Shown: positions 8,970-17,508 of the stretch, piece by piece
Position numbering within the stretch: position 1 is the stretch's first letter
Layout of the letters: each line of letters opens with the position of its first letter
Assembly: GCA_937995755.1 (NCBI GenBank)
Contig: CALKJD010000040.1
Location: forward strand, 1 to 42,762
Reading direction: 5' to 3'
Source: an uncultured Saprospiraceae bacterium
Lineage (GTDB): Bacteria; Bacteroidota; Bacteroidia; Chitinophagales; Saprospiraceae
DNA length: 42,762 nt
Made by a program: the position numbers and the translations under genes
The notes under the pieces: model-generated
Told to the model about the DNA's origin: nothing
What the model saw: only the letters and a program-made list of their open reading frames with translations
Database searches by the model: none

Positions 8970-9271
8970 AGAAAGTTTGGGGATTTGTTGGTAGTGAGGT
9001 TCATAGAACTGGATATTCAAAAACAAACTAAGTTTAGTCATGTCGTACTTGCATTCATTGCAAAATCTTTGATTCTAATTATTTCATCATCCCTGTAGTC
9101 CACGTTCAACTTCACTCAGTGTAAGCGCTTTAAAAGAGACACATAATAGTGTGGCTTTCGCAGAGAACACATGAGCTAAGAAAACACATGGACTCGGAGC
9201 AGCAGTTATCACTTTGATATATACAGGTTAGCCACACTATATTAAGACTTCGCGCGTTTTTCTTCGAAAAT
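8970..9271. other. Non-coding stretch between ABC-F gene and S24 regulator gene
   Basis: No credible gene is seen here. The stretch holds a perfect 11-bp inverted repeat (9146-9156 / 9230-9240), one arm of the long-range inverted repeat that brackets the regulator gene, and a segment near 9102-9126 (cttcactcagtgtaagc). That segment resembles short dispersed repeats known from Bacteroidota intergenic regions; the resemblance is from memory and unverified. The stem could also serve as terminator for the regulator gene, which ends at 9272 on the minus strand. Confidence 0.6.
9146..9240. repeat. Inverted repeat downstream of the S24 regulator gene
   Basis: atagtgtggct (9146-9156) and agccacactat (9230-9240) are perfect 11-bp inverted copies 73 bases apart. 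On the minus strand the interior contains the near-direct repeat CATGTGTTTTCT / CATGTGTTCTCT. The combination looks like a degenerate intergenic repeat element. Confidence 0.6.
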
Positions 9272-10030
9272 TCACGCTTTGCCCAATATCTTAGCTTTCA
9301 CAATCTTGATATCTTCATAGATCACATCAAGTTTTTGCTTTGTAGATTGGATCGCTAGTTCTTTAGTGAGCTTGCTATGAAACTCCCATACTTCTTTGAC
9401 TTCATCGTATGCGAGTAGTTCGGTACCGTATTCTTCATTGAGGGAAATGAGGGTGAGTGATCTCATATGCTTCTCGTTGCGTACTTGCTTGATACGGATC
9501 CCATCATTATCTACGACTACGTATATCTTATTGTCTTTAATCTGACTGAGGTCTTCTACCGCTTTGGTGATGATCCACTCGCTAGGTAAAATGGTCGGCA
9601 CCATACTATAGCCTTCTACTTGGAAGCAACGAAAAGTCGCATTGCGATACTCTGGAATCGGAAACGAAAACGATGGTAATTGCTCAAAGAAATCATTGTT
9701 ATCTAGATTTCCTGTGTAACCAGCAGCAGCCTTTTGATTGACCATAAGGATATTATCAAAGCCGTCACTATCGACAGTCACTACACTTGGGCTTACTTCC
9801 TTAGACCTAGGATCGAGGTATTTCTGCTCGCTCTCTCCATATAGCCATAGCGGATTGATATTATAATCGCTGAGTAATCGTAGCACGAGCTTACCCGTGA
9901 GCTTTGTTCTACCACGCTCATATTCAGTAGTTGTACTACCTACACCTAACTTTTCTGCAAAAGAAGATTGTGTTTGATTCAGCTCTTCTCTGATCTGTCT
10001 TAGCCTTTTATACTGTATCGATAATTCCAT
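9272..10030 (-). CDS. XRE-S24 (LexA/CI-like) self-cleaving repressor
   Basis: Predicted DNA-damage-responsive transcriptional repressor. Residues about 9-62 form a Cro/CI-type helix-turn-helix (QTQSSFAEKLGV...YERGR), not the winged helix of classical LexA. Residues about 95-210 form an S24 peptidase/LexA-like dimerisation domain. It has a candidate scissile Ala-Gly (A103-G104 in KAAAGY), a nucleophile Ser in EGYSMVPT (S142) and a general-base Lys in IRIKQV (K181). The order and spacing of these three are close to LexA (A84-G85, S119, K156). About 40 C-terminal residues form an extra helical tail. The gene is divergent from dinB-SRAP-dnaE2, so it very likely controls them and itself. RecA-stimulated cleavage is inference from family knowledge. 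A phage-derived origin is possible, but no other phage gene is nearby. Confidence 0.87.
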   Translation of the reverse strand: MELSIQYKRLRQIREELNQTQSSFAEKLGVGSTTTEYERGRTKLTGKLVLRLLSDYNINPLWLYGESEQKYLDPRSKEVSPSVVTVDSDGFDNILMVNQKAAAGYTGNLDNNDFFEQLPSFSFPIPEYRNATFRCFQVEGYSMVPTILPSEWIITKAVEDLSQIKDNKIYVVVDNDGIRIKQVRNEKHMRSLTLISLNEEYGTELLAYDEVKEVWEFHSKLTKELAIQSTKQKLDVIYEDIKIVKAKILGKA

Positions 10031-10062
10031 ATTGGTAGTAAAAGTAGTTTAAATAAGTAATT

Positions 10063-10118
10063 TTCACAAATATTGGTAAATATTACCATCGTTAGTAATA
10101 ATTCCATTTCTTTGTGAA
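10063..10118. promoter_or_regulatory. Operator candidate of the S24 repressor
   Basis: Nested inverted repeats lie 33-88 bases before the repressor ATG. The outer arms are ttcacaaa (10063-10070) / tttgtgaa (10111-10118); the inner is GGTAA-ata-TTACC (10075-10087). The near-match AATATTTG to a -7 box (minus strand, 10067-10074) falls within the cluster, which would suit autorepression. This is inference from position and symmetry only. Confidence 0.45.
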
Positions 10119-10407
10119 TATTACGAGTCTAGGCTTTGAAACGTCGTACTTTCAGAATAGAGACTTTATTATATAAGATATGGAGAGAGTTGTGATAGTG
10201 AGGGATCGTGGTTCACCTGATCTACCGCTCTCTCAATATCAAAAGAAGTAAGATTGAGACATTTTCTTGGCTTGAGCCAGCGAATCTCAAAGAGATACTA
10301 TTTACATCATCTAAAAGTAAATACTTGAAAAAAGCACTGAACATTAAAGTAGAAAGATCGAAAGGCCAAAAGATACATGGCTCGAGCCAAGCCCTACTTG
10401 CTCTCGC

Positions 10408-10434
10408 AGTCCATGTGTTTTCTATGAAAGCCAC
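10408..10434. repeat. Second arm of the inverted repeat bracketing the S24 regulator
   Basis: agtccatgtgttttct (10408-10423) is the exact reverse complement of 9179-9194 (16 of 16). gaaagccac (10426-10434) is the exact reverse complement of 9151-9159. The two blocks are 2 bases apart here and 19 bases apart in the other copy, so the copies differ by an insertion or duplication. Confidence 0.7.
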
Positions 10435-10539
10435 ATTCTCACTGCGACGACACACGTTTACTGAGTAAGCCGTTGTTGGTCGAAGCGAAAACATTTTTTA
10501 ATTATCAGATAGTACAAACTCAAACAGTAAGAATACCAA

Positions 10540-11751
10540 ATGAGATCAATACTACATCTAGACTTAGATACCTTCTTCGTATCCGTAGAACGACTAATAG
10601 ACAGTCGTCTCAATGGACTACCTATCCTCGTAGGAGGTACAGGAGATAGAGGTGTCGTATCAGCAGCCAGCTATGAATCCAGAGCTTTTGGCGCACACTC
10701 AGGTATGCCTATGAAAATGGCCAGACAATTGTGCCCAGAAGCGATCGTAATCAAAGGTAATGCAAGCACTTACACAAAACATTCCAAAGCAGTAACAGAC
10801 ATCCTTAAAGAAGAGGTGCCATTATTGGAAAAAGCGAGCATTGACGAATTTTATGCGGACCTAACAGGTATGGACAAGTATGTTGGCTGCTATAAGTTTG
10901 CCTCCGAGATGCGTACTAAGATCATCAAAGAGACAGGCTTACCGATCTCATTTGGACTATCTGCTAACAAGACTGTATCTAAGGTAGCGACAGGCGAAGC
11001 CAAACCCAATAATCAGATCAAAATCGATCTAGGCTATGAAAAGCCATTTTTAGCACCATTATCTATCAAGAAAATACCCTCGGTAGGTGATAAGACTTTT
11101 CAGACGCTATGTCATCTAGGGATCAAGAAAGTATCCACGGTACAGGAAATGCCTGTAGAGATGATGGAGTCCGTATTTGGCAAACACGGTAAAAGCATAT
11201 GGCTAAAATCTAATGGTATAGATAACACCGAACTAGTAGAATATCACGAACGAAAGTCTATCTCTAGCGAACGTACATTTGGAAAAGATACTACCGATGT
11301 CCATAAGCTCAAAACCATCATTAGAGCTATGGCAGAAAACCTAGCCTTCCAATTGCGTAATGGACAGAAATTGACTTCTTGTATCAGTGTCAAGATTAGA
11401 TACTCGGATTTCAATACACATTCTAAGCAATGTAAGATCGGTTATACCTCTGCTGATCACAATTTGATTGATCGAGTGTTGGAACTGTTTGACAAGTTGT
11501 ACAGTAAGCGACTATTGATTAGATTAGTAGGTGTACGATTTAGTGGATTAGTATCAGGAAATTATCAGATGAGTTTGTTTGAGAGTACACAGCGCACTGC
11601 CGATCTCTATCAAGCGATGGATCTGATTAGAAATAAATATGGAAGTCGTAGTGTATTCCGAGCTTCGACTTTTGGTGCAAGATCAATAGGCGGAGTAGGT
11701 AATCCGTTTAATGGTGAGCCACCGATTGTATTGGCCCATAGGACGGCGTAG
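10540..11751 (+). CDS. dinB: Y-family DNA polymerase (Pol IV-like)
   Basis: Translesion DNA polymerase. Catalytic acidic residues are present: D8 in HLDLDTFF and D102-E103 in SIDEFYADLTG. The steric-gate aromatic F13 is also present. The helix-hairpin-helix thumb/palm region (KIPSVGDKTFQTL, about 178-190) and the little-finger domain (about 240-355) follow. A beta-clamp-binding motif QMSLF is at 343-347, and the C-terminus (NKYGSRSVFRAS) is that of DinB/UmuC relatives. Because the catalytic residues are intact, this is an active polymerase and not an ImuB-type pseudo-polymerase. It is the first gene of the row with SRAP and dnaE2, 146 bases before the SRAP gene. Induction by DNA damage through the divergent S24 repressor is inferred. 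Confidence 0.93.
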   Translation: MRSILHLDLDTFFVSVERLIDSRLNGLPILVGGTGDRGVVSAASYESRAFGAHSGMPMKMARQLCPEAIVIKGNASTYTKHSKAVTDILKEEVPLLEKASIDEFYADLTGMDKYVGCYKFASEMRTKIIKETGLPISFGLSANKTVSKVATGEAKPNNQIKIDLGYEKPFLAPLSIKKIPSVGDKTFQTLCHLGIKKVSTVQEMPVEMMESVFGKHGKSIWLKSNGIDNTELVEYHERKSISSERTFGKDTTDVHKLKTIIRAMAENLAFQLRNGQKLTSCISVKIRYSDFNTHSKQCKIGYTSADHNLIDRVLELFDKLYSKRLLIRLVGVRFSGLVSGNYQMSLFESTQRTADLYQAMDLIRNKYGSRSVFRASTFGARSIGGVGNPFNGEPPIVLAHRTA

Positions 11752-11897
11752 ATGTAATTAATAACTTTGAAAATTACCTGTGTGATATGACTCGAAATGA
11801 AAGCAATCTTTTTGTACAAAACATTTGCAGAGTGAATAAGCGGAAGCCAATTCACGTTTGGAATTCACAATTAATAATCTACAATTAATACAATACC
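11752..11897 (+). other. Gap between dinB and SRAP gene
   Basis: This 146-base AT-rich gap carries a short tandem direct repeat near its end (acaattaata twice, about 11867-11890) just before the SRAP ATG. I see no terminator hairpin, so read-through from dinB is plausible. Confidence 0.4.
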
Positions 11898-12740
11898 ATG
11901 TGTGGAAGATACGCTGTAGTCAGCAAACTAAAAGTAATAGAAAAAGAATTTAATGCGGATGTATCTGAGATACTAGATCGTTTTGAATTTAATCCTAACG
12001 TAAGTCCTAATGACGAAGCATTGGTCATCACTAATGATGCTCCAGATACGGTACAGCTATTTCGATTTGGATTTACGCCACACTGGGCTAAGAAGAAAAC
12101 TTATATGATCAATGCTCGTAGCGAAGGTGATCATAATAAAGAAAACGCCACTAACTATACTGGCGCCAAAGGGATCATCAGTAAACCTATGTTTCGTAAA
12201 GCGATACGGTCGCAGCGATGCTTAGTGATCGCAGATGCATTTGTCGAAGGTACTACCGAAAAGAAATTAAGCGATCCATATCTCGTGTATCGCGGTGGCA
12301 AGAAACGCCCTTTCGCTATGGCTGGAATATGGGACGAATGGATAGATCCTAAAACTGGCGAAACAACGAAAAGCTTCGCTATAATAACTACTGCACCTAC
12401 ACCACTCATGCAAGCGATTCCACACCATCGGAGTCCATTAGTATTGACAGAAGAAGATGAAAAAAGATGGATCAGTAATGACCTCACCCTCAACGAAGTG
12501 ACCGAAATGCTATATCCGTTTGACGATACAGGATTCAATGCCTATCCGATCTCTACAGATATTAAGTCTGCTCACAACAAATATGCAGATGTACTCAAGC
12601 CCACCGGAGAGCGACTTCGCAAAGAGTACGATTATATATTCTACCAAGATCTAGAGTTGCAGGGAATGGGCGAAACGACTGCTAGGAAAAGAGTAGAAGA
12701 TCGGAAACAAAATAATCAACTAGATCTATTTGGTAGCTAG
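11898..12740 (+). CDS. SRAP domain protein (YedK/HMCES-like)
   Basis: Abasic-site protein that covalently traps AP sites in single-stranded DNA through its N-terminal Cys. The protein opens MCGRY, leaving Cys2 at the N-terminus after Met removal. Other family residues are visible: N72 and R74-SE76 (NARSE), a Glu at 117 (ADAFVEG, where the usual form is GFYEW) and H176-H177-R178 (PHHRSPLVL for the usual HxRMP). At 280 residues it is slightly longer than E. coli YedK, with a helical C-terminal extension of about 40 residues (YDYIFYQD to the end). Its stop TAG overlaps the GTG start of dnaE2 by one base, indicating translational coupling. Its place between two error-prone polymerases suggests that it shields AP sites during translesion synthesis. 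Confidence 0.9.
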   Translation: MCGRYAVVSKLKVIEKEFNADVSEILDRFEFNPNVSPNDEALVITNDAPDTVQLFRFGFTPHWAKKKTYMINARSEGDHNKENATNYTGAKGIISKPMFRKAIRSQRCLVIADAFVEGTTEKKLSDPYLVYRGGKKRPFAMAGIWDEWIDPKTGETTKSFAIITTAPTPLMQAIPHHRSPLVLTEEDEKRWISNDLTLNEVTEMLYPFDDTGFNAYPISTDIKSAHNKYADVLKPTGERLRKEYDYIFYQDLELQGMGETTARKRVEDRKQNNQLDLFGS

Positions 12741-15739
12741 TGTACATCAACTGCCATACATATTATAGCTTACGATATGGTACGATCTCAGACAAAGAAT
12801 TAATCGAAATTGCAATAGCAGACCAAGCCACCACTGTGTGTCTTACGGACGTAAACAATACGTCTGCCTGCCTCAACTTTGTACGATTAGCTCAGACCGC
12901 TGGCATCAAACCAATCATCGGAATCGACTTCAGAGACGGAGCGAAACAGCTGTACGTTGGTATTGCTAAAAACAACAATGGTTTTCATCAACTCAACAAT
13001 TATCTATCCTACTATAGTCACAAGAAAAAGTCATTTCCAGAAATCGCTGTAGAGCTAGACGATGTCATTTTCATTTACCCCTTTGAGCAAGTGATGCTAC
13101 TCAACAGACGCATCTTTAGTGAGAACGAATACATAGGTGTACCAAGACACCAACTCAACAAATTGATCTTTACCGATTACTCTCAGTATGCTGACAAACT
13201 AGTCGTGCTCAACACTTTTACATTTAGAGATAAGAAAGATTTCAACACCCACAGACTATTGCGTGCGATAGATAATAATGTACTCTTGAGCAAACTCGAC
13301 CCAGAGATGCAAGCACATGAAAGAGATGTGTACTTACCTCAAAAAGAACTCGCTCAACATTACGAAAGATTCCCTCAGGTATTTACTAATACTCAGCAGC
13401 TTTTAGAGGAGTGTAGCATATACTTTGACTTTTCAAAAGATCGACCACACCAAAACAAACTGACCTATACTGGCTGTAGAGAAAAAGATGAAATACTACT
13501 CGCTACCCTATGCGATAAAGGATTAACTAATAGGTATCCTATCGTCACAGAAGAGATCACCACAAGGATCCAAAAAGAATTAGACATGATTCAAAAAATG
13601 GATTTTGTTCCTTTCTTTTTGGTCAATTGGGACATCATAGATTATGCGATGAAGAAAGGTTACTACCATGTAGGTAGAGGAAGTGGAGCCAATAGTATCG
13701 TCGCATATCTTCTAGGTATTACTGATGTAGATCCTATAGAATTAGATTTATATTTTGAGCGATTTATGAATCTATATCGAACGAGTCCACCTGACTTCGA
13801 TATAGATTTTTCTTGGAGAGATAGAGAAGATGTAACGCGATATATTTTTGAGCGATTTGGTAGCGAAGGACAAGTAGCATTATTAGCGACTTACAATACA
13901 TTTAAACATAGTGCAGCGGTACGAGAACTTGGAAAAGTATTTGGTCTACCCAAGCATGAAATAGATAAACTGAGTAAAGGGAAATTTAATTACAACCAAC
14001 TCGACAAGCTATCACAACTCGTTATTATATATGCCCAACAGTTAGATGGCAAACCTAATTACCTTAGCATCCACTCCGCAGGTATCATCATATGTGAGCG
14101 ACCGATACATTATTATACGGCTACAGATCTGCCACCTAAGGGATTTGCGACTACACAGTTTGATATGATCGTAGCGGAAGATGTAGGTATATACAAATAC
14201 GACATCCTCGGACAGCGTGGACTCGGTAAAATCAAAGATGCGATACAACTCGTCAAGATCAATCAACCAGAAGTAGAGCTACCAGACATACACGACGTCA
14301 AGCCTTTCTTCAGAGATACTAAAATAAATAAACTGGTAAGCCAAGCGAAATGTATAGGCTGCTTCTATGTAGAATCTCCAGCGATGCGGATGCTCTTACG
14401 CAAGCTAGAAGTAGATACTTATCAAGGTCTAGTGGCAGCGAGTTCGATTATACGGCCTGGCGTGGCTAAGAGTGGTATGATGAGAGAATATATACTCAGG
14501 CACAAGGATCCAGAACGAAGAAAACTTGCGCATCCGATCCTTCATAAGATCATGCCTGACACTTATGGCATCATGGTATACCAAGAGGATGTGATCAAAG
14601 TCGCGCACCATTTCGCAGGATTAGACCTAGGTGAATCAGACGTACTCCGTAGAGGTATGAGTGGCAAGTATCGATCTAGAGCAGAGTTCGAAAAGATCAG
14701 AAATAAATTTGTGCAAAACTGTATCGAAAAAGGCTACCAAAAAGAAGTCATCATGGAAGTATGGCACCAAGTAGAAAGCTTTGCTGGATATGCATTTGCC
14801 AAAGGTCACAGTGCCTCCTACGCTGTAGAAAGCTATCAAAGCCTCTATCTTAAAACCTACTTCCCACTAGAGTATATGGTGGCCGTACTTAATAATGGCG
14901 GAGGATTCTACAGTCCAGAACTCTACGTACACGAAGCGCGTATGCTAGGCGGCAACATACAAGCACCCTGCGTCAATAAGAGTCACTACCCTACATGGCT
15001 TTATGGCAAAGATATTTATCTCGGATTCCATATGCTCCAAGGATTAGAAGTACATACTGCGCAACGCATTATCAAAGAGCGAAAAGAAAATGGTGCCTTC
15101 CGATCATTAGATGACTTTCTAGCTAGGATGGTCATATCTATTGAGCAATTAGACTTACTCATTAGAATCAATGCCTTTCGATTTACTAATGTAGATAAGA
15201 GGACCTTACTTTGGAAAGCACATTTTGTACTCAGAGCCACTCCAGCGAAGAAAGAACATCAGCAAGTATTATTTAATCATACACCAACTAAAAATTATGA
15301 CTTACCTGCATTTGAAATCAAAGACTTAGAAAATGCTTTTGATGAAATTGAGTTATTAGGATTTCCATTATCGCATCCGTTTCTATTACTGAAAGATACG
15401 ATACCAGAAAGAAAATTTTTAGCTAAACACTTTGCACAATACAAGGATCAAGTAATCGCTATCTACGGCTATCTAGTCTCTATCAAAAACACTACGACTA
15501 CTAATAAAAAGCGAATGCAATTTGGCACTTTCTTAGATTACGAAGGAGAATGGATCGATACCGTACATTTCCCTCCAGTCGCAGCGCGTAATCCATTTAG
15601 AGGTAGAGGCATATACTTACTCACAGGTAAAGTGGTAGAAGAATTTGGTTTTTATACTATCGAAATAATCAAGATGGATCGATTAGCTTATGTAGAAGAC
15701 AGTAGATTTTCGATGCAAAAAGAAGAGAATCCACAATAG
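12740..15739 (+). CDS. dnaE2: Error-prone DNA polymerase III alpha subunit (DnaE2/ImuC type)
   Basis: C-family polymerase of 999 residues, shorter than replicative DnaE (about 1,160 or more) and in the ImuC/DnaE2 range. The GTG start at 12740 is chosen because the PHP domain begins at once (YINCHTYYSLRYG) and it overlaps the SRAP stop. The PHP domain is degenerate: the usual TDHxN metal motif reads TDVNN (36-40) and the first His of motif I is missing, so proofreading is unlikely. Polymerase residues are intact: GRGSGANS (312-319), PDFDIDF (351-357, D354 and D356) and D488 in KYDILGQRGL. The HhH segment is near 790-830, and an OB-like fold follows (about 900-960). It forms a mutasome-like set with dinB and SRAP; no imuA or imuB was seen. 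Confidence 0.92.
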   Translation: MYINCHTYYSLRYGTISDKELIEIAIADQATTVCLTDVNNTSACLNFVRLAQTAGIKPIIGIDFRDGAKQLYVGIAKNNNGFHQLNNYLSYYSHKKKSFPEIAVELDDVIFIYPFEQVMLLNRRIFSENEYIGVPRHQLNKLIFTDYSQYADKLVVLNTFTFRDKKDFNTHRLLRAIDNNVLLSKLDPEMQAHERDVYLPQKELAQHYERFPQVFTNTQQLLEECSIYFDFSKDRPHQNKLTYTGCREKDEILLATLCDKGLTNRYPIVTEEITTRIQKELDMIQKMDFVPFFLVNWDIIDYAMKKGYYHVGRGSGANSIVAYLLGITDVDPIELDLYFERFMNLYRTSPPDFDIDFSWRDREDVTRYIFERFGSEGQVALLATYNTFKHSAAVRELGKVFGLPKHEIDKLSKGKFNYNQLDKLSQLVIIYAQQLDGKPNYLSIHSAGIIICERPIHYYTATDLPPKGFATTQFDMIVAEDVGIYKYDILGQRGLGKIKDAIQLVKINQPEVELPDIHDVKPFFRDTKINKLVSQAKCIGCFYVESPAMRMLLRKLEVDTYQGLVAASSIIRPGVAKSGMMREYILRHKDPERRKLAHPILHKIMPDTYGIMVYQEDVIKVAHHFAGLDLGESDVLRRGMSGKYRSRAEFEKIRNKFVQNCIEKGYQKEVIMEVWHQVESFAGYAFAKGHSASYAVESYQSLYLKTYFPLEYMVAVLNNGGGFYSPELYVHEARMLGGNIQAPCVNKSHYPTWLYGKDIYLGFHMLQGLEVHTAQRIIKERKENGAFRSLDDFLARMVISIEQLDLLIRINAFRFTNVDKRTLLWKAHFVLRATPAKKEHQQVLFNHTPTKNYDLPAFEIKDLENAFDEIELLGFPLSHPFLLLKDTIPERKFLAKHFAQYKDQVIAIYGYLVSIKNTTTTNKKRMQFGTFLDYEGEWIDTVHFPPVAARNPFRGRGIYLLTGKVVEEFGFYTIEIIKMDRLAYVEDSRFSMQKEENPQ

Positions 15740-15819
15740 AGAGCGTTCAATATCACCAAGCCATATCTTGTAGTATAGTCAATTTAAATCTGATTTATCA
15801 AAACTGTTATACTCTATAG

Positions 15820-15845
15820 GGCATTAGTAATACATTACTAATGCC
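15820..15845 (+). terminator. Tight hairpin between dnaE2 and nnr
   Basis: ggcattagtaa / ttactaatgcc is a perfect 11-bp stem with a 4-base loop, 81 bases past dnaE2. The following sequence is AT-rich but lacks an immediate T-run. It is most likely the end of the mutagenesis transcript; an operator role for nnr is the alternative. Confidence 0.5.
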
Positions 15846-15898
15846 AAATTGATTATATTTAGTTTGATTTTTTTTAGGAACGAGACAATGTGATAGAT

Positions 15899-17413
15899 AT
15901 GAAAATATTCAATGCTAAAAAAATAAAAAACTGGGATAAATATACAATACAAAACGAAGGCATTGAGTCTATAAATTTAATGGAGCGAGCATCAGAAGCT
16001 TTTACAGATTGGTTTACCCGTAAATTCGTTAATAAAACAACTCCAATATTTGTTTTTTGCGGAAATGGAAACAATGGAGGAGATGGCTTAGCAATTAGTC
16101 GACTTCTATATCAAAAGTCATACAATATCCATATAATAGTATTAGCCATTTCCGATAAAAGGTCAGCAGACAATCAAGCCAATCTAAATGCTATCGAGAA
16201 ATTTGGTGATCTTAAAACAACAACTTTATTCAATCGTGCAGACCTGCCAGCCATTCCTGATTCTTCAATTATTATAGATGCTATTTTTGGAACAGGCCTA
16301 AACAAAGAACTTCATGGCTTCACCAAAGAATTAGTGGAAACTCTAAACGCCCTAAATGCAGTGCGAATAGCTGTAGATATTCCCTCTGGATTATTAGCAG
16401 ACAAAGCTTCACGAGGTACAGTATTTAATGCTCACTACACCTTTTCTTTTGAGCAGCCTAAACTAGCATTTATGTTTCCTGAGAACGATAAGTATGTAGG
16501 AAAATGGATAGCAGAATCGATTAACCTCTCTAAGGCATACTATAGTAACGAAGCTACAGATCATCATCTTCTTACCGACAACAAAATTTCATCTTACTAT
16601 AAAAAAAGAAACAAATTTGAGCATAAAGGAAATTTTGGTCACGCCCTTCTGATTATGGGAAGCAAAGGTAAGATCGGTGCAGCTTTCCTTTCTGCCTATT
16701 CCTCTCTAAGATCTGGGTGTGGATTGACGACTATCTACACGCCAAATTGTGGATATGAAATTTTACAAACAAGTATTCCTGAAGCAATGGTAGTTACGGA
16801 TAAAAATGAATTTCATATTAGTGATGTACCGAATATTGATATTTATGATGCTATTGGAGTAGGATGTGGTTTAGGTGTAAAAAGTGAAACACAAAAAGCA
16901 CTTTCTGACTTATTACAAAAATCGAAGAACCCATTAGTTCTTGATGCAGATGCTTTAAATATTATCGCTGAAAACCCTGACTTAATTATGAGTATTCCAA
17001 AACATTCAATACTTACGCCACACCCAAAAGAGTTCGAACGATTATTTGGGAAATCATCTGATAATTTCGAAAGAAATGATCTACAAAGAAACAAAGCCAT
17101 TAGTTTACAATGTTTCATACTATTAAAAGGAGCACATAGTTGTATCGCTACACCTATGGGACTTTGCTATTACAATTCAACCGGAAATCCTGGAATGGCA
17201 ACAGCTGGTAGCGGAGATGTACTTACAGGAATAATCACAGGATTATTGGCCCAAGGATACTCTTCTAAGGCTGCATTATGTTTGGGTGTTTATTTACATG
17301 GACTAGCAGGAGATTTGGCTTCTAATGATTTAGGAGAGGAATCCATAATGGCCAGAGACATCATAGAATATCTTCCAAAAGCATATTTGCAATTACATCA
17401 ATACTCCACCTAA
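15899..17413 (+). CDS. nnr: Bifunctional NAD(P)H-hydrate epimerase / ADP-dependent dehydratase
   Basis: Metabolite-repair enzyme that restores hydrated NADH and NADPH. The N-terminal YjeF epimerase domain (about 1-210) has the nucleotide loop GNGNNGGDG at 55-63. The C-terminal kinase-like dehydratase domain (about 225-500) has HKGNFGHALLIMGS, TPHPKEFERLFG and GNPGMATAGSGDVLTG, the ADP-binding and catalytic segments. At 504 residues it is the normal fused length. I chose the ATG at 15899 (MKIFNAKKIKNWDKY) because family members start at this point; the in-frame GTG at 15890 adds only three residues, and the ATG at 15888 is followed directly by a stop in its frame. It appears to be monocistronic and convergent with the phosphatase gene. 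Confidence 0.95.
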   Translation: MKIFNAKKIKNWDKYTIQNEGIESINLMERASEAFTDWFTRKFVNKTTPIFVFCGNGNNGGDGLAISRLLYQKSYNIHIIVLAISDKRSADNQANLNAIEKFGDLKTTTLFNRADLPAIPDSSIIIDAIFGTGLNKELHGFTKELVETLNALNAVRIAVDIPSGLLADKASRGTVFNAHYTFSFEQPKLAFMFPENDKYVGKWIAESINLSKAYYSNEATDHHLLTDNKISSYYKKRNKFEHKGNFGHALLIMGSKGKIGAAFLSAYSSLRSGCGLTTIYTPNCGYEILQTSIPEAMVVTDKNEFHISDVPNIDIYDAIGVGCGLGVKSETQKALSDLLQKSKNPLVLDADALNIIAENPDLIMSIPKHSILTPHPKEFERLFGKSSDNFERNDLQRNKAISLQCFILLKGAHSCIATPMGLCYYNSTGNPGMATAGSGDVLTGIITGLLAQGYSSKAALCLGVYLHGLAGDLASNDLGEESIMARDIIEYLPKAYLQLHQYST

Positions 17414-17460
17414 TTGACGTTGATCCTAATAGAAATCAACTTTGCTATAGCTACACAAAA

Positions 17461-17505
17461 TTTCTAGTAATCATATCGATTCGAGATCAATATAATTACT
17501 AGAAA
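17461..17505. terminator. Bidirectional terminator between nnr and the phosphatase gene
   Basis: A perfect 11-bp inverted repeat (tttctagtaat 17461-17471 / attactagaaa 17495-17505) lies between two convergent genes, four bases from the phosphatase stop. T-runs are short on both sides. Confidence 0.5.
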
Positions 17506-17508
17506 CAT

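Larger units (their letters stand above)
10031..10539. promoter_or_regulatory. Divergent regulatory region between S24 repressor and dinB
   Basis: This 509-base region has no convincing gene; two overlapping short frames on opposite strands lack codon character. It holds, from left to right: an operator-like cluster at 10063-10118; two 12-bp palindromes, tggcttgagcca (10268-10279, one mismatch pair) and tggctcgagcca (10378-10389, perfect); and the second arm of the long inverted repeat (10408-10434). The last 40 bases before dinB are AT-rich. Promoters for both directions should lie here, but I cannot place a good TAnnTTTG for either. Confidence 0.6.

Noticed and set aside
10208..10494. Two overlapping short reading frames on opposite strands between the S24 regulator and dinB
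   Set aside because: They are mutually antisense, contain the intergenic repeat and palindromes, have no recognisable domain or initiation context, and lie exactly where promoters and operators are expected.
10540..11751. dinB product as ImuB
   Set aside because: The catalytic D8, D102 and E103 are all present, whereas ImuB has lost them.
11867..11890. CRISPR-like or regulatory direct repeat before the SRAP gene
   Set aside because: Only two copies of a 10-base AT-rich word; this is below what random AT-rich sequence can give.
9272..15739. The island as a prophage remnant, because of the CI-like repressor
   Set aside because: No integrase, structural, lysis or attachment-site sequence is nearby; the partners are DNA-damage tolerance genes. 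The flanking inverted repeat is noted separately.
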